The notes: a model not told the origin generated them from the letters alone. A stretch of DNA of 64,000 nt from Roseomonas sp. (GCA_020249925.1 JADCER010000003.1:248001-312000), one strand, 5' to 3'. Shown: positions 25,249-36,375, counted from the first letter of the stretch. Numbers and translations: made by a program.

Positions 25249-25993
25249 CGCTGCCCCCTTCTTCCGTTCGGCGGCGGATCATGATCGGCGCGAAGGCCGA
25301 TTCCTGGTGCAATTCTATCCCGCCGCCGCGCGCCATTTCCAAGCCGGCGACCAGGGTGCTGGCAAGCGCCGCGCGCTGTTCCACCGGATCGTCAAAGCCT
25401 TCCGGCAGAAAGGCGCGCAATTCAGACCAGCTTGGCAGGGCACCGACCAGCTTGGTCAGGCGGTCGAGCGCTTCCTGCACGGTGAAAAGCTTGCGCGGCT
25501 TGGGCCGATAGGGCCGTGCGGCCAAGGCGCGGCGGCGCCCGGCGACATAGGCTTGCAATAGCGCGGGCAGATCGGCGGAGATGCCGGAACGATCTTCCAC
25601 CTTCAGCCGTTCCGGGGCGCCGCGGGCAAAGACATCATGGCCAAGCCAGGGGCGCCGGTTCAGCCACAAGGCGGCGGCGCGCATGCGTTCAAGGGTTGCC
25701 AGCCGATCGGTCAGCGCCTCGGCCAGCGCTTCGGCATCTTCGCCTTCCACCTGTTCGGGCGGGATCAGCAGGCGAGATTTCAGCCAAGCGAGCCAAGCGG
25801 CCATGACCAGCCAATCCGCCGCCAATTCCAGCCGAATGCGCCGCGCGCCTTCAATCACCGCCAGAAATTGCTCGACCAGCGCGACGATGGAGATCTTGGC
25901 CAGATCCACCTTCTGCGCCCGGGCGAGTTCCAGCAGCAGATCGAGCGGGCCTTCATAGCCTTCAAGCTGCAATTGCAGGGAGGATTCGCTCAT
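25232..25993 (-). CDS. scpA: Segregation and condensation protein A (kleisin)
   Basis: 253 residues with the conserved kleisin N-terminus LEGYEGPLDLLLELARAQKVDLAKI, the middle AAWLAWLKSRLLIPP stretch, and a C-terminal winged-helix region that binds SMC heads (RAFLPEGFDDPVEQRAALASTL). With ScpB (overlapping gene) and SMC (not in the window) it forms the condensin complex needed for chromosome segregation. It begins 9 bp after the M50 protease gene, so the four genes from 26701 to 23540 look like one operon. Confidence 0.95.
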   Translation of the reverse strand: MSESSLQLQLEGYEGPLDLLLELARAQKVDLAKISIVALVEQFLAVIEGARRIRLELAADWLVMAAWLAWLKSRLLIPPEQVEGEDAEALAEALTDRLATLERMRAAALWLNRRPWLGHDVFARGAPERLKVEDRSGISADLPALLQAYVAGRRRALAARPYRPKPRKLFTVQEALDRLTKLVGALPSWSELRAFLPEGFDDPVEQRAALASTLVAGLEMARGGGIELHQESAFAPIMIRRRTEEGGSDGRTG

Positions 25994-26002
25994 GTGGTCC
26001 CG

Positions 26003-26701
26003 TCACCCATGTCCGGTGAGCATGAGAACGAAATCGAAGCCGGGCGCAACCACCCCCCGGAAAAACCACCCCATCGGGTCATAGCCGGGGACCAGATGGG
26101 GCAGGATGAACAGGCCAAACATGACCAGCAGCAGGCCATAGGGTTCTATCCGCGCGAGTGCCAAAGCGGGGGTGCGAGGCAAAAGCCCAACCGCAATCCG
26201 CCCGCCATCCAAGGGCGGCATGGGAAACAGGTTGAACAGGCCAAGCACCAGATTGGCCAGGATAAACAGGCCAAAGACCCGATAGGCAAAAGCGACACCT
26301 TCCGGCCCCAGGCTGGCCTGCCAGGGTTCCACCACATGCGCGGCCAGCCCCGCCGCCAGGGCAAGCGCGAAATTGGTCGCCGGGCCGGCGGCGGCCACCG
26401 CCACCATGCCATAGCGCGGGTTGCGGAGCTGCCAGATGTTCACCGGTACGGGCTTGGCCCAGCCGAACATGGCCTCTACCCGGCCAATGGTAAGCAATTG
26501 CGAAACCAGCAAAAACCCCGGCAACAAAATGGTGCCAACCATATCCACATGCCGGATCGGGTTCAGGCTGAGCCGCCCGGCACGCGCTGCCGTGTCATCG
26601 CCCAAGGCACGCGCAGCATAGCCATGCGCCGCTTCATGCAGCGTAATGGCGATGATGGTCGCGAAGACCGAAGCCGCCAATTCGGGCAGCCAGGCGGGCA
26701 T
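26003..26701 (-). CDS. Site-2 protease family membrane metalloprotease (M50-like)
   Basis: 232 residues with about five membrane segments. The zinc motif HEAAH in ITLHEAAHGYAARALGDDTA is present near residue 22, and the second motif NLFPMPPLDGGRI supplies the third ligand Asp. These small site-2 protease relatives lack the PDZ domain of RseP. Such genes often sit upstream of scpAB, as here, but their substrates are unknown. It begins the minus-strand run into scpA with a 9-bp gap. Confidence 0.88.
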   Translation of the reverse strand: MPAWLPELAASVFATIIAITLHEAAHGYAARALGDDTAARAGRLSLNPIRHVDMVGTILLPGFLLVSQLLTIGRVEAMFGWAKPVPVNIWQLRNPRYGMVAVAAAGPATNFALALAAGLAAHVVEPWQASLGPEGVAFAYRVFGLFILANLVLGLFNLFPMPPLDGGRIAVGLLPRTPALALARIEPYGLLLVMFGLFILPHLVPGYDPMGWFFRGVVAPGFDFVLMLTGHG

Positions 26702-26770
26702 GAGGTTTCTCCCTGGAGGGTGGGGCTTTCGGGATAGACGGGAAGCAGGGCGAAGGGAAGAAGAAGCGCT

Positions 26771-29635
26771 TCAGGCCCGCTTACGCTTCTTCGCCGGCGC
26801 AGGTGCCGCTTCCCGCAGCAAGGGTGCCAGGAAGCGCCCGGTATGGCTTTCGGCGACCGCGGCGATATCCTCTGGCGTGCCTTCCGCGACCAGGCGGCCA
26901 CCGCCCTCACCACCCTCAGGGCCCAGATCCAGCACCCAGTCGGCGGTTTTGATGACTTCCAGATTATGTTCGATCACCACCACCGTATTGCCGGCATCCA
27001 CCAGCGCATGCAGCACTTCGAGCAATTTGCGCACATCTTCGAAATGCAGCCCGGTGGTGGGTTCATCCAAAATATAAAGTGTGCGCCCGGTGGCGCGGCG
27101 CGACAGCTCCTTGGAAAGTTTTATCCGCTGCGCCTCCCCGCCCGAAAGCGTGGTGGCCTGCTGCCCGAGATGGATATAGCCAAGCCCCACCTTGCGCAGC
27201 ACGGAAAGCTTTTCCCGAATGGCGGGGACGGCAGCGAAGAATTCCTCGGCTTCTTCCACGGTCATGTCGAGCACGTCGGAGATGGATTTGCCGCGAAACT
27301 TCACATCCAGCGTTTCGCGATTATAGCGCTTGCCCTTGCAGGTATCGCAGGTGACATAGACATCGGGCAGGAAGTGCATCTCAATCTTGATGACGCCATC
27401 GCCCTGGCAGGCTTCACAACGCCCGCCCTTCACATTGAAGCTGAAGCGGCCTGGCTTGTAGCCGCGCGCGCGGCTTTCCGGCAATTCGCTGAACCAGTCG
27501 CGTATGGGCGCGAATAGCCCGGTATAGGTGGCGGGGTTGGAACGCGGCGTGCGGCCAATCGGTGATTGGTCAATGTCAATGATCTTGTCGAGGTGTTCGA
27601 GACCTTCAATGCGATCATGCGGCGCCGGCACCTCCGCCGCGCCCATCAGGCGCCGCGCCGCTGCCTTGTAGAGTGTCTCAATCACGAGCGTTGATTTGCC
27701 GCCGCCGGAAACCCCGGTGACACAGGTAAAAGTGCCAAGCGGCAACGCGGCATTGAGGCGCCTGAGGTTATTCCCGCTGGCACCCACCACGCGCAACTGT
27801 CGCTTGGGGTCTATCTTGCGGCGCTTTTCAGGAATTTCGATCCGCATCCGACCGGAAAGATATTGCCCCGTCAGGCTGGCGGGATTGGCAGCGACTTCCG
27901 CAGGCTTGCCCTGCGCCACCAACTGCCCACCGCCCTTGCCGGCGGCGGGGCCGATATCCACCAAATGATCCGCGCTGCGGATGGCATCCTCATCATGCTC
28001 GACCACCAGCACGGTATTGCCGAGGTCGCGCAGCCGCCGCAGCGTGACCAGCAGCCTTTCATTGTCGCGCTGATGCAGCCCGATGGAAGGTTCATCCAAA
28101 ACATAAAGCACGCCGGTAAGGCCGGAGCCGATTTGCGATGCCAGGCGAATGCGTTGCGATTCCCCGCCGGAAAGCGTGGTGGAAGACCGCGCCAGTGAAA
28201 GATAATCGAGGCCCACATCCACCAGGAATTGCAGGCGTTCATTGATTTCCCGTAGGATTCGCCGCGCGATATCGCGCCGCTGTGGCGTGAGCGTTTCTTC
28301 CACCTGCGCAAACCAATCCCGCGCGCGATGGATGGCCATGGCGGAAGCCTCACCAATATGCAGCCCGGCCACTTTCACCGCCAGCGATTGCGGCTTGAGC
28401 CGATGCCCCGTACAGGCCGCGCAAGGCCGTTCCGCCTGATAGCGGGAGAGGTCTTCGCGCACCCAGGGATTATCGGTTTCGCGAAAGCGCCGCTCCAGAT
28501 TGGCGATGACGCCTTCAAAAGGTTTTTTCACCTCATAAGCGCGCAGCCCATCCTTGTAGCGGAGCGTGACAACCTCATCGCCCGTGCCATGCAGAATGGC
28601 GTGCTGCACGCGGGCGGGGAGTTCCTGCCAAGGGGTGGTCATCTTCACCTTGAAATGTGCAGCCAGGCTTTGCAGGGTTTGGTCGTAATAGGGCGAAGAA
28701 GCGCCAGTCCAGGGCATGATGGCGCCATCCTTCAGCGCAACATCATCCTGCGGCACGACCAATTGCGGATCGAAAAAGCTTTCCGTGCCGAGACCATCGC
28801 AAACCGGGCAGGCGCCATGCGGTGAATTGAAGGAAAACAGGCGGGGTTCGACTTCCTCGATGGTAAAACCGGAAACCGGGCAGGCGAAGCGGCTGGAAAA
28901 TACCGTGCGTTCCCCGCCATCGGCGCCTTCGGCATAGGCAATGCCATCGGCGAGGCCCAGCGCGGTCTCAAAGGAATCCGCGAGCCGCTGCATGATGCCA
29001 TCACGCACCACGATGCGGTCCACCACCACTTCAATATCGTGCTTGAGCTTCTTGTCGAGCTTGGGTGCCTCGGCAATTTGATAGAGCTTGCCGTTGATTT
29101 TCACACGCTCAAAACCACGGCGCTGGAATTCGGCCAGTTCCTTGCGGAATTCACCCTTCTTGCCGCGCGCCACCGGCGCCAGCAGCAAAAGCCGCGTGCC
29201 TTCCGCCATGCCCATGACGCGGTCCACCATTTGGGACACCGTCTGCGCTTCAATCGGTAGACCCGTCGCGGGCGAATAAGGCACACCAACCCGCGCCCAA
29301 AGCAGGCGCATATAATCATGGATTTCCGTGACGGTGCCGACAGTGGAGCGCGGATTATGGCTGGTGGTTTTCTGTTCGATGGATATGGCGGGCGACAGGC
29401 CCTCAATCGAATCCACATCCGGCTTTTGCATCAATTGCAGGAATTGCCGCGCATAGGCGGAAAGGCTTTCCACATAGCGCCTTTGGCCCTCCGCATAGAT
29501 GGTATCGAAAGCAAGCGATGATTTGCCCGAACCCGACAGCCCCGTGATCACCGTGAGCGTATCGCGCGGGATATCAAGATCGAGGTTCTTGAGGTTGTGC
29601 TGGCGCGCGCCGCGGATGCGAATATGGCCGGTCAT
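26771..29635 (-). CDS. uvrA: Excinuclease ABC subunit A
   Basis: 954 residues from the ATG at 29635 ([20 protein letters not shown]), the length and start typical of UvrA; an in-frame extension to 29875 carries no conserved residues. Both ABC modules are complete: Walker [15 protein letters not shown] and [15 protein letters not shown], and two LSGGE(S/A)QRI signatures. The zinc-finger CxxC pairs are seen in [14 protein letters not shown] and [16 protein letters not shown]. UvrA dimers with UvrB find bulky DNA lesions for nucleotide excision repair. No alphaproteobacterial LexA box (GTTC-N7-GTTC) was found upstream by eye. Confidence 0.97.
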   Translation of the reverse strand: MTGHIRIRGARQHNLKNLDLDIPRDTLTVITGLSGSGKSSLAFDTIYAEGQRRYVESLSAYARQFLQLMQKPDVDSIEGLSPAISIEQKTTSHNPRSTVGTVTEIHDYMRLLWARVGVPYSPATGLPIEAQTVSQMVDRVMGMAEGTRLLLLAPVARGKKGEFRKELAEFQRRGFERVKINGKLYQIAEAPKLDKKLKHDIEVVVDRIVVRDGIMQRLADSFETALGLADGIAYAEGADGGERTVFSSRFACPVSGFTIEEVEPRLFSFNSPHGACPVCDGLGTESFFDPQLVVPQDDVALKDGAIMPWTGASSPYYDQTLQSLAAHFKVKMTTPWQELPARVQHAILHGTGDEVVTLRYKDGLRAYEVKKPFEGVIANLERRFRETDNPWVREDLSRYQAERPCAACTGHRLKPQSLAVKVAGLHIGEASAMAIHRARDWFAQVEETLTPQRRDIARRILREINERLQFLVDVGLDYLSLARSSTTLSGGESQRIRLASQIGSGLTGVLYVLDEPSIGLHQRDNERLLVTLRRLRDLGNTVLVVEHDEDAIRSADHLVDIGPAAGKGGGQLVAQGKPAEVAANPASLTGQYLSGRMRIEIPEKRRKIDPKRQLRVVGASGNNLRRLNAALPLGTFTCVTGVSGGGKSTLVIETLYKAAARRLMGAAEVPAPHDRIEGLEHLDKIIDIDQSPIGRTPRSNPATYTGLFAPIRDWFSELPESRARGYKPGRFSFNVKGGRCEACQGDGVIKIEMHFLPDVYVTCDTCKGKRYNRETLDVKFRGKSISDVLDMTVEEAEEFFAAVPAIREKLSVLRKVGLGYIHLGQQATTLSGGEAQRIKLSKELSRRATGRTLYILDEPTTGLHFEDVRKLLEVLHALVDAGNTVVVIEHNLEVIKTADWVLDLGPEGGEGGGRLVAEGTPEDIAAVAESHTGRFLAPLLREAAPAPAKKRKRA

Positions 29636-29950
29636 GGAAGGGGTGCTCCGCCGACGGCCGGGTCTCCGGGCGCCTGCTACGTAAAGGGTCGCCCTCCTAT
29701 ATCGGTCTCGGCAGAGGCTTGGGAAGGGCAAGCCTCGGGCTCGGCCATGGGCGGTAACCAGTCGCGCCGCGCCGGCAAGCTTTGGCACGGAAAGGCCCTC
29801 GCCCTGACTTAAAATATTGTTTTTAAATGAAATTTCTGCCGAAAATTTTTCGTTGACTTGGCTGCGCAAAGCCATATGTCTAGAAACCGGAAGGGGATGG
29901 CCCGGATGGCGTCAATTCCAAGAAACATGCCTTGATCGGGTCCAGGAGCT
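29636..29950. other. Intergenic region between divergent uvrA and a di-iron-like gene
   Basis: 315 bp without a convincing gene. The half next to uvrA is GC-rich. The part at 29810-29880 is clearly AT-rich for this genome (AAAATATTG, TTTTTAAATGAAATTT, AAAATTTTTCG) and includes TTGACT at 29853-29858, a possible -35 for the rightward gene, with only a poor -10 about 17 bases on. It should hold the promoters of both genes. No LexA box or hairpin was noticed. Confidence 0.5.
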
Positions 29951-30850
29951 TTGATCAAGGCCAAGAAAGGACGGGTCGGACCTGGGATGCAGCATGTGCT
30001 TGAAATCGTGCGTCGCCGTGTGCGCTTGGCCTATGCGCCTGAGCGGGCTCGGCGTTGGACAGCCATGCCACGCTCCACGGAAGATTGCCTGAACGCGCTA
30101 TCGTCACTGTTCCCAATAGGTGAGGCGTTTTTCTGCCGCTCGGTGGCCCGTTATCGGGATCGCATCACGGATCCGATCCTGCGGGAGCAAGTGTCTCAAT
30201 TCATTTATCAGGAGGCCATGCATTCCAAGGAACATTCGCGCGCCAATGACGCGTTGAGAGAGGCGAATGTTCTTGGGAAGGAAATTGAGACGGCAGGCCG
30301 GCTTTTGATCGGCTTTACCGAGCGGTGCTTCCCGCCGGTAACCAGGCTTGCGGTGACCTGCGCGCTTGAACATTGCACCACAATGCTTTGCGCCAAGCTT
30401 TTGGCAATGCCTTGGCCCCGTGATGCTGGCACTGACAAGGAATTCGGAAAGTTATGGACCTGGCACGCCGCCGAGGAAATCGAACACAAGGCGGTTTGCT
30501 TCGATGTCTATGAGCATATTTTTGGCAAAGGGATATTGGCCTGGATTCACCGCATCGGTGCCATGATCGGGGTGACACTTATCGGCGGGGGCGGGCTGCT
30601 TGTTGCCTTTGGCGTTGCCTCCCTAAAGGGCCTCCTGAAGCGGGAAAAGGCGGCTACGCCGGAAAATGACCCCGCTGAGCCTGTCCGCCCCAGCATGCGT
30701 TCCATATTCGCAACCTTATCATTGGATGGTTATTTGGATTACTACCGGCGCCATTTTCACCCTTCACAACATGATCACCAGCCTCTGCTGGACGCCTGGA
30801 AGCGTGAGAATCCCGGCTTTGGCCTCGACCACGGCCATAAGGCAGCCTGA
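29951..30850 (+). CDS. Metal-dependent hydrolase-like protein (PF10118 type)
   Basis: 299 residues if the TTG at 29951 is used; an ATG at 29987 is an alternative and neither has an ideal ribosome site. It resembles the alphaproteobacterial 'metal-dependent hydrolase' family (YAPERARRWTAMP, LSSLFPIGEAFFCRSV, QEAMHSKEHSRAND, HAAEEIEHKAVCFDVYE). The spaced acids and histidines (E-x6-H in EAMHSKEH, EEIEH) look like a ferritin-like di-iron four-helix site, although this is my reading. A hydrophobic stretch near residues 200-222 could be a membrane anchor. Function is not established. It converges on a methyltransferase gene 10 bp away. Confidence 0.7.
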   Translation: MIKAKKGRVGPGMQHVLEIVRRRVRLAYAPERARRWTAMPRSTEDCLNALSSLFPIGEAFFCRSVARYRDRITDPILREQVSQFIYQEAMHSKEHSRANDALREANVLGKEIETAGRLLIGFTERCFPPVTRLAVTCALEHCTTMLCAKLLAMPWPRDAGTDKEFGKLWTWHAAEEIEHKAVCFDVYEHIFGKGILAWIHRIGAMIGVTLIGGGGLLVAFGVASLKGLLKREKAATPENDPAEPVRPSMRSIFATLSLDGYLDYYRRHFHPSQHDHQPLLDAWKRENPGFGLDHGHKAA

Positions 30851-30860
30851 GGGTTCTGCC

Positions 30861-31706
30861 CTATTCCGGCTTTTCAAAATGCAAAAGGCTGTAGCGCAGC
30901 AGGCGGCTGCGCCCATAAAAATCCAAGAGTCCAATCAGTATCTTGTTGAGGTTGGACAAGGTGCGATTTTGCTGATGCGGACCGGACAAAAGCTGTCTGA
31001 GAAAGGCGTAGGTTGGCAGCGTATGGGGCGTGATATCCCGAAGCACGGTGATCCGAAGGCCGGTTTGCACGGCCAGGCGCCTGTAATCGGCCGGCGTACA
31101 GGTAACATCACATGGCCCGAAGACATTGAGCTTGTGAAGCGGCTTCATCCTGGCCAATAAGCTGATAGGGACAAAAGCAGGCTGGGGCAGGAAATCAGAA
31201 ATGACGAGGCTCCCCCCAGGCCGCAACACGCGCCTCACTTCATTCAGGAAGTCGCGCCGTGACGGAAAGTGAAAAATGCATTCCACCGCCATGACGCGAT
31301 CAAAACTATTGTCGCTAAAAGGGAGCGAACAGGCATTGCCGCCGACAAAGGCCATGCTTCCCCCTTGGTCCGGCCGCACCAATCTTGCCGCGCGTTCAAG
31401 CTGCCTTGGGTCAATATTCAGACCAACCAGATCAAGCCCCCCGATGCGTTGGTCCAGGCACGCCATGGTACCGCCGAAGCCGCAGCCGGCATCCAGAACG
31501 CGCATGCCGGGGGAAATATTCGCGAGCGCAATGAGTTCCAGGCTCAACCGCTCCGCCGCTGCGCCATAATCCTCGGCCGAGCTGGGCTTGGCGGCGGCCG
31601 GATCGGGCCAATAACCCCAATGGATATGACGCCCGAAGCTTTTTTCGATGGTACCGTGACCGGCTGCCAATTCCTTGAGGAGCGAATCGATATAAGGAAA
31701 GGTCAT
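30861..31706 (-). CDS. Class I SAM-dependent methyltransferase
   Basis: 281 residues. The start carries FGRHIHWGYWPDP, followed by motif I VLDAGCGFGGTMACLD (about residues 70-85), the acidic strand-2 end in LVGLNIDPRQLERA, the post-motif SFDRVMAVECIFHFPSR and the VLRPGGSLVISDFL strand. This order is close to small-molecule methyltransferases of the ubiquinone/tocopherol/sterol group; the substrate is unknown. It converges on the di-iron-like gene (stop codons 10 bp apart) and is divergent from ssb, with 243 bp between. Confidence 0.85.
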   Translation of the reverse strand: MTFPYIDSLLKELAAGHGTIEKSFGRHIHWGYWPDPAAAKPSSAEDYGAAAERLSLELIALANISPGMRVLDAGCGFGGTMACLDQRIGGLDLVGLNIDPRQLERAARLVRPDQGGSMAFVGGNACSLPFSDNSFDRVMAVECIFHFPSRRDFLNEVRRVLRPGGSLVISDFLPQPAFVPISLLARMKPLHKLNVFGPCDVTCTPADYRRLAVQTGLRITVLRDITPHTLPTYAFLRQLLSGPHQQNRTLSNLNKILIGLLDFYGRSRLLRYSLLHFEKPE

Positions 31707-31949
31707 CGCCCTGCCTCTACCATGGCGCGCTGATGGTCATGGATGCACCTTTATCCGGTTGTTCCATCATGTCCTTCATTGGTTAGCGTGGTGGGGTTTG
31801 ATTGTCGACCATCCATGGGCATTTTGGCGGTGGGCCGGCACGATAGGGTGGGAAAAGCTGCCTTGATGGAAGATCTCAGGGGACTTCTGGGATGGCCGTG
31901 CCTTAGAAAACCGTGTAATTCACTCCCGAGAGATTGGGAGAGCTGTGCC

Positions 31950-32423
31950 ATGGCGGGTATCAATAAGGTCATTATCCTGGGCCGTCTGGGGCGGGACCCG
32001 GAAGTGCGCAATTTCCAGAATGGCGGCAAGGTGGTGAATCTGCGCATCGCCACATCCGAACGCTACAAGGATCGGGAAGGCAATCAGCAGGAACGCACCG
32101 AATGGCATTCGGTCGCGATTTTCAATGATCGCCTGGGCGATGTGGCTGAGAAATACCTGCGCAAGGGGAGCGAGGTCTATATTGAAGGCCAGCTGGAAAC
32201 CCGGAAATGGCAGGATCAATCCGGCCAGGACCGCTACACGACCGAGATTGTGCTGCGCCAATATCGCGGCGAATTGCAGCTGATTGGCGGGCGCGGCGCC
32301 GGCGGCGGCATGGATGACCCAGGTGAGGCCGCAGGGGATCGGGCGCCGGCCGCGCGCCCGGCTCAGCGTGCCGGCGGCTGGGATGCGAAGAAATCTGATC
32401 TGGATGATGAAATTCCATTCTAA
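31950..32423 (+). CDS. ssb: Single-stranded DNA-binding protein
   Basis: 157 residues from the ATG at 31950. The OB-fold starts with [19 protein letters not shown] and carries [23 protein letters not shown] Gly/Ala/Pro linker (about residues 112-145) leads to the acidic tip DDEIPF, the docking tail for repair and replication partners. SSB tetramers coat single-stranded DNA. In many alphaproteobacteria ssb lies near uvrA and gyrA, as it does here (uvrA 2.3 kb to the left on the other strand, gyrA 130 bp to the right). Confidence 0.97.
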   Translation: MAGINKVIILGRLGRDPEVRNFQNGGKVVNLRIATSERYKDREGNQQERTEWHSVAIFNDRLGDVAEKYLRKGSEVYIEGQLETRKWQDQSGQDRYTTEIVLRQYRGELQLIGGRGAGGGMDDPGEAAGDRAPAARPAQRAGGWDAKKSDLDDEIPF

Positions 32424-32552
32424 TTCAATCGGTTGAGCTTTGGTTAGACAGGGCGGCGCCGTGGTGGTTGACGCGGCGCGCCTGAGGGTGCCTATGACAA
32501 TTCTGCCCTGTGACCACCCAGGAATCGCGGCTTTCAGAATCGGTTTTCAAGC

Positions 32553-35309
32553 GTGAGCGACATCCAAAACCCCGGCCAACCCCCGCAGGATACGACCCCG
32601 GTCGCCCTCGAAGAGGAAATGCGCCGCTCCTACCTCGATTACGCCATGAGCGTGATCGTGGCCCGCGCGCTGCCCGATGTGCGCGATGGGTTGAAGCCGG
32701 TGCATCGGCGCATCCTGTTTGCCATGCAGGAAGCTGGCTATACGGCGGACAAACCCTATCGCAAATCGGCGCGCGTGGTCGGTGATGTGATGGGTAAATA
32801 CCATCCGCATGGCGATGCTTCGATTTATGACGCGCTGGTGCGCATGGCGCAGCCCTTTTCCATGCGCTTGCCGCTGATTGATGGGCAGGGGAATTTTGGC
32901 TCGGTTGATGGCGATCCGCCGGCGGCGATGCGCTACACGGAAGCGCGGCTTGCTGCCGCAGCTGGTGCGCTGCTTGCCGGCATTGACGAAGACACGGTGG
33001 ATTTCCAGCCGAATTACGATGAAAGCGTGGATGAACCGCGCGTTCTGCCGGCGGCCTTCCCCAATCTGCTGATCAATGGCGCGGGCGGCATTGCGGTGGG
33101 TATGGCCACCAATATCCCGCCGCATAATCCAACCGAGATTCTGGACGCGACTTTGGCGCTTATCGCCAATCCGGCGCTGACGCTGGAAGAACTCATGAAG
33201 ATCGTGCCGGGGCCGGATTTCCCGACCGGGGCGCTGATTTTGGGCCGTTCCGGCATTCGCGCAGCCTTTGAAACCGGGCGGGGTTCCATCCCGCTGCGCG
33301 CGCGAGCGGAGATTGAGGAATTGCGCGGTGGCCGCCAGGCGATTGCGGTTTCCGAAATCCCCTACCAGGTCAATAAGGCGACGCTGCTTGAGAAAATCGC
33401 CGAATTGGTGCGCGCCAAGGCAGTGGAAGGCATCTCCGATCTGCGCGACGAAAGCGACCGTTCGGGCATGCGCATCGTCATTGAATTGAAGCGCGATGCG
33501 ACCGCGGAAGTGGTGCTGAACCAGCTTTACCGCATGACGCAGTTGCAGACCTCCTTCCCCGTGAATTTCGTGGCCTTGCATGAAGGCCGGCCACGGCAGA
33601 TGGGGCTCAAGGAAGCGCTGATGGCCTTCATCGCCTTCCGTGAGGAGGTGATTCTGCGCCGGTCCCGCCACCGCCTCGCCAAGGCGCGGGAACGCGGGCA
33701 TTTGTTGATTGGCCTTGCGATTGCCGTCGCCAATCTGGATGAGGTTATTCGCGTTATCCGCGAAAGTGCGGATGGCGCTGCGGCGCGCGCTGCCTTGATG
33801 GCGCGGGATTGGCCGGCGGGTGATGTGGGCGTGCTGCTTGCCTTGGTGGATGATTATCGCAATGCGGTATCGCCGGAAGGCACGGTGCGGCTGACGGAAG
33901 AACAGGCCCGCGGCATTCTGGATTTGCGTCTGCAACGCCTCACGGGGCTTGAGCGCGAAAAAATCGTCGCCGAACTTGGCGAGGTTGGCGGGCGCATTCG
34001 TGAATTGCTGGAAATCCTGGCGAGCCGGCCTCGGCGTCTGGAAGTGATGGATCAGGAATTGCGCGAAATCCGCGCCGAGATCGCCTCGCCTCGCATGACC
34101 GAGATTGTGGATGGCATCGCCGATGTGGATGATGAAAGCCTGATCGAACCCGGCACCATGGTGGTGACGCTGACGCGCGATGGCTATGTGAAGCGTACGC
34201 CCTTGGAAACCTTCCGTGCGCAGGGACGTGGCGGCAAGGGGCGGAGTGCGGCGGCGACGCGGGAGGATGATGTCATCATCCGTTCATTTGTTGCACATAC
34301 GCATCAATGGGTGCTGTTCTTCACCGATCGCGGCATCGCCTTCCGTGAAAAGGTTTGGCAATTGCCGGAAGCCGGGCCGCAGGGGCGTGGGCGTTCGCTT
34401 CGCCAGGTACTGCAATTGCAGGAAGGCGAAAGCGTCACCGCCATCCTGCCGCTGCCGATGGATGAGGATCTCTGGGAAGGGCTGCACCTGGTCTTCGCCA
34501 CCGTGCAGGGCAATGTGCGGCGCAATCGGCTGTCTGACTTCAAGAATGTGCGCTCGGTTGGCCTGATCGCCATGAAGCTGGATGAGGGTGACAGCCTGGT
34601 TGGCGTTTCCACCTGCCGCGAGGGCGATGATGTGATGCTGGCGACACGCGGCGGCAAATGCATCCGCTTCACCGCAGATGCGGATACGCTCCGCGTTTTC
34701 GCTGGGCGTGATTCAACGGGCGTGCGTGGCATCAAGCTGGCGCAGGGCGATGCGGTGATTGCGCTTTCCGTGCTGCGCCATGTGGAAGCGACCACGGAAG
34801 AACGCGCGGCCTATTTGAAGGCGGCCGCGCAACGCCGCCGCGCTGCCGATGAGGAAACCGAAACGCCACCGGTGGCCGAGGCTGAGGCCGAGGAAGCGGT
34901 GGCGGAAATCACCCTCTCCCCTGAACGCTTTGAAGCACTGGCGGAAGCCGAGGAAATTCTGCTGACGGTAACCGATGCCGGCTTTGGCAAGCGTTCTTCC
35001 GCGCATGAATATCGTGTCACGGGCCGTGGCGGCCAAGGCATTGCGGGGATTGTATTGAGTGCGCGCACCGGCCGCGAAGTGGTGGCGACCTTCCCGGTGC
35101 GGCCGGGCGATGACATCATGCTGGTGACGAATGGCGGGCAATTGATCCGCCTCAAGGCCGATGATGTGCGCCTGACCGGGCGCATGGCGATGGGTGTGAC
35201 GCTGATGCGCCCCGCGGAAGGTGAGCGGGTGATTTCCTGTTTCCCCGTTGCCGATGAAGGCAGCGATGATGAAGCCGCCTCCGCGCAGGAGGAAAACGGC
35301 AATGGCTGA
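32553..35309 (+). CDS. gyrA: DNA gyrase subunit A
   Basis: 918 residues from a GTG start. N-terminal [30 protein letters not shown] and the active Tyr128 in AAMRYTEAR mark the breakage-reunion domain; the C-terminal beta-pinwheel carries the GyrA box region QGRGGKG. The quinolone-determining loop reads HPHGDAS: Ala89 stands where E. coli has Ser83, and Asp93 matches Asp87. An Ala/Glu-rich insert (about residues 745-790) interrupts the pinwheel, as in other alphaproteobacteria. A weak promoter pair (TTGACG at 32468, TATGAC at 32493, 19-bp spacer) lies in the 129 bp after ssb. The end overlaps coaD by 8 bp. Confidence 0.97.
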   Translation: MSDIQNPGQPPQDTTPVALEEEMRRSYLDYAMSVIVARALPDVRDGLKPVHRRILFAMQEAGYTADKPYRKSARVVGDVMGKYHPHGDASIYDALVRMAQPFSMRLPLIDGQGNFGSVDGDPPAAMRYTEARLAAAAGALLAGIDEDTVDFQPNYDESVDEPRVLPAAFPNLLINGAGGIAVGMATNIPPHNPTEILDATLALIANPALTLEELMKIVPGPDFPTGALILGRSGIRAAFETGRGSIPLRARAEIEELRGGRQAIAVSEIPYQVNKATLLEKIAELVRAKAVEGISDLRDESDRSGMRIVIELKRDATAEVVLNQLYRMTQLQTSFPVNFVALHEGRPRQMGLKEALMAFIAFREEVILRRSRHRLAKARERGHLLIGLAIAVANLDEVIRVIRESADGAAARAALMARDWPAGDVGVLLALVDDYRNAVSPEGTVRLTEEQARGILDLRLQRLTGLEREKIVAELGEVGGRIRELLEILASRPRRLEVMDQELREIRAEIASPRMTEIVDGIADVDDESLIEPGTMVVTLTRDGYVKRTPLETFRAQGRGGKGRSAAATREDDVIIRSFVAHTHQWVLFFTDRGIAFREKVWQLPEAGPQGRGRSLRQVLQLQEGESVTAILPLPMDEDLWEGLHLVFATVQGNVRRNRLSDFKNVRSVGLIAMKLDEGDSLVGVSTCREGDDVMLATRGGKCIRFTADADTLRVFAGRDSTGVRGIKLAQGDAVIALSVLRHVEATTEERAAYLKAAAQRRRAADEETETPPVAEAEAEEAVAEITLSPERFEALAEAEEILLTVTDAGFGKRSSAHEYRVTGRGGQGIAGIVLSARTGREVVATFPVRPGDDIMLVTNGGQLIRLKADDVRLTGRMAMGVTLMRPAEGERVISCFPVADEGSDDEAASAQEENGNG

Positions 35310-35808
35310 GCGGATTGCGCTTTATCCGGGCACTTTTGACCCCGTCACCAATGGGCATTTGGATATTATCGGCCGCGCCGCGCGGCTGGTGGATCGGCTG
35401 GTGATTGGCGTTGCCATCAATATCGGCAAGGGGCCGCTATTTGAATTGGCCGAGCGCGTTGAATTGGTGCAGGCGGAAGTGGCGCCCATTGCGGCGCGCA
35501 CCGGCACCGTGATTGAAGTGCGGCCCTTTGAAGGCTTGCTGGTGGGTTTTGCACGTGAAATTGGCGCCTGCATGATTGTGCGCGGGCTGCGCGCGGTGAC
35601 GGATTTCGATTACGAATTCCAAATGACCGGCATGAACCGCCGGCTGGATCATGAAATCGAAACCGTCTTCCTGATGGCGTCAGAGACCAATCAATTCATC
35701 GCATCGCGCCTGGTGAAGGAAATCGCCAGGCTCGGCGGTGATATCAGCAGCTTTGTGCCGAAACTGACGCTGGAACGCACCATGGCGCGCGTCAAAGCTG
35801 GCGCCTGA
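35302..35808 (+). CDS. coaD: Phosphopantetheine adenylyltransferase
   Basis: 168 residues from the ATG at 35302, which overlaps the end of gyrA by 8 bp and is preceded by GGAGGAAA. The nucleotidyltransferase start [18 protein letters not shown] contains the T/HxGH motif (NGHLD), and [20 protein letters not shown] and the C-terminal [11 protein letters not shown] are conserved in CoaD. It transfers AMP from ATP to 4'-phosphopantetheine, the penultimate step of coenzyme A synthesis. gyrA-coaD-cyclophilin order suggests one transcript. Confidence 0.97.
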   Translation: MAERIALYPGTFDPVTNGHLDIIGRAARLVDRLVIGVAINIGKGPLFELAERVELVQAEVAPIAARTGTVIEVRPFEGLLVGFAREIGACMIVRGLRAVTDFDYEFQMTGMNRRLDHEIETVFLMASETNQFIASRLVKEIARLGGDISSFVPKLTLERTMARVKAGA

Positions 35809-35823
35809 GGAAAGGAAGAACCT

Positions 35824-36375
35824 ATGCAACGTCGCCTTATGCTTGCCGCCGGTATGGGCGCCCTGGCCGCCCCGGCCTTGGCGCAGGCAAATGATCCGGA
35901 AAATACGCTGATCCTGGAATTGAAGGATGGGCGCGTGACCATCCAATTGCTGCCCGATCTGGCGCCGCGCCATGTGGAACGCATTAAGGTGCTCGCGCGG
36001 CGTGGCTTTTACGACAATACGCCCTTCCATCGCGTGATTGAGGGCTTCATGGCGCAAGGTGGCGATCCCACCGGCACCGGCACAGGTGGTTCGCCCCTGC
36101 CCAATCTGGCTGCGGAATTCAGCCCACCATCGCGCGCGCGCTTTGTCCGCGGCGTGTGCGGCATGGCGCGGTCTTCTGACCCAAATAGCGCCAATAGCCA
36201 ATTCTTTATCATGTTCGCGCCGGCGCCTTCGCTCGATGGGCAATATACCATCTGGGGCCGCGTGACCGCCGGCATGGATGCGGTGGACAAGATCAAGCGC
36301 GGCGATCCGCCGAATGGCATTGTGCGTGGCCCGGATCGCTTGCGCAGCATGCGCGTGGCCGCTGATATTCGTTGA
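35824..36375 (+). CDS. Cyclophilin-type peptidyl-prolyl isomerase, exported
   Basis: 183 residues with a signal peptide (MQRRLMLAAGMGALAAPALAQA, likely cut after ALA at about residue 20), so the enzyme should be periplasmic. The cyclophilin core has FHRVIEGFMAQGGDPTGTG, NSANSQFFIMF and LDGQYTIWG with the usual catalytic Arg and Phe. It catalyses cis-trans change of X-Pro bonds in exported proteins. It follows coaD by 15 bp. The next gene, 26 bp on, is a close paralogue without the signal peptide, an obvious tandem duplication. Confidence 0.93.
   Translation: MQRRLMLAAGMGALAAPALAQANDPENTLILELKDGRVTIQLLPDLAPRHVERIKVLARRGFYDNTPFHRVIEGFMAQGGDPTGTGTGGSPLPNLAAEFSPPSRARFVRGVCGMARSSDPNSANSQFFIMFAPAPSLDGQYTIWGRVTAGMDAVDKIKRGDPPNGIVRGPDRLRSMRVAADIR

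Noticed and set aside
29636-31949. LexA/SOS boxes ahead of uvrA and ssb
   Set aside because: I looked for GTTC-N7-GTTC and GAAC-N7-GAAC by eye and found none that fit; only imperfect matches near 31762.
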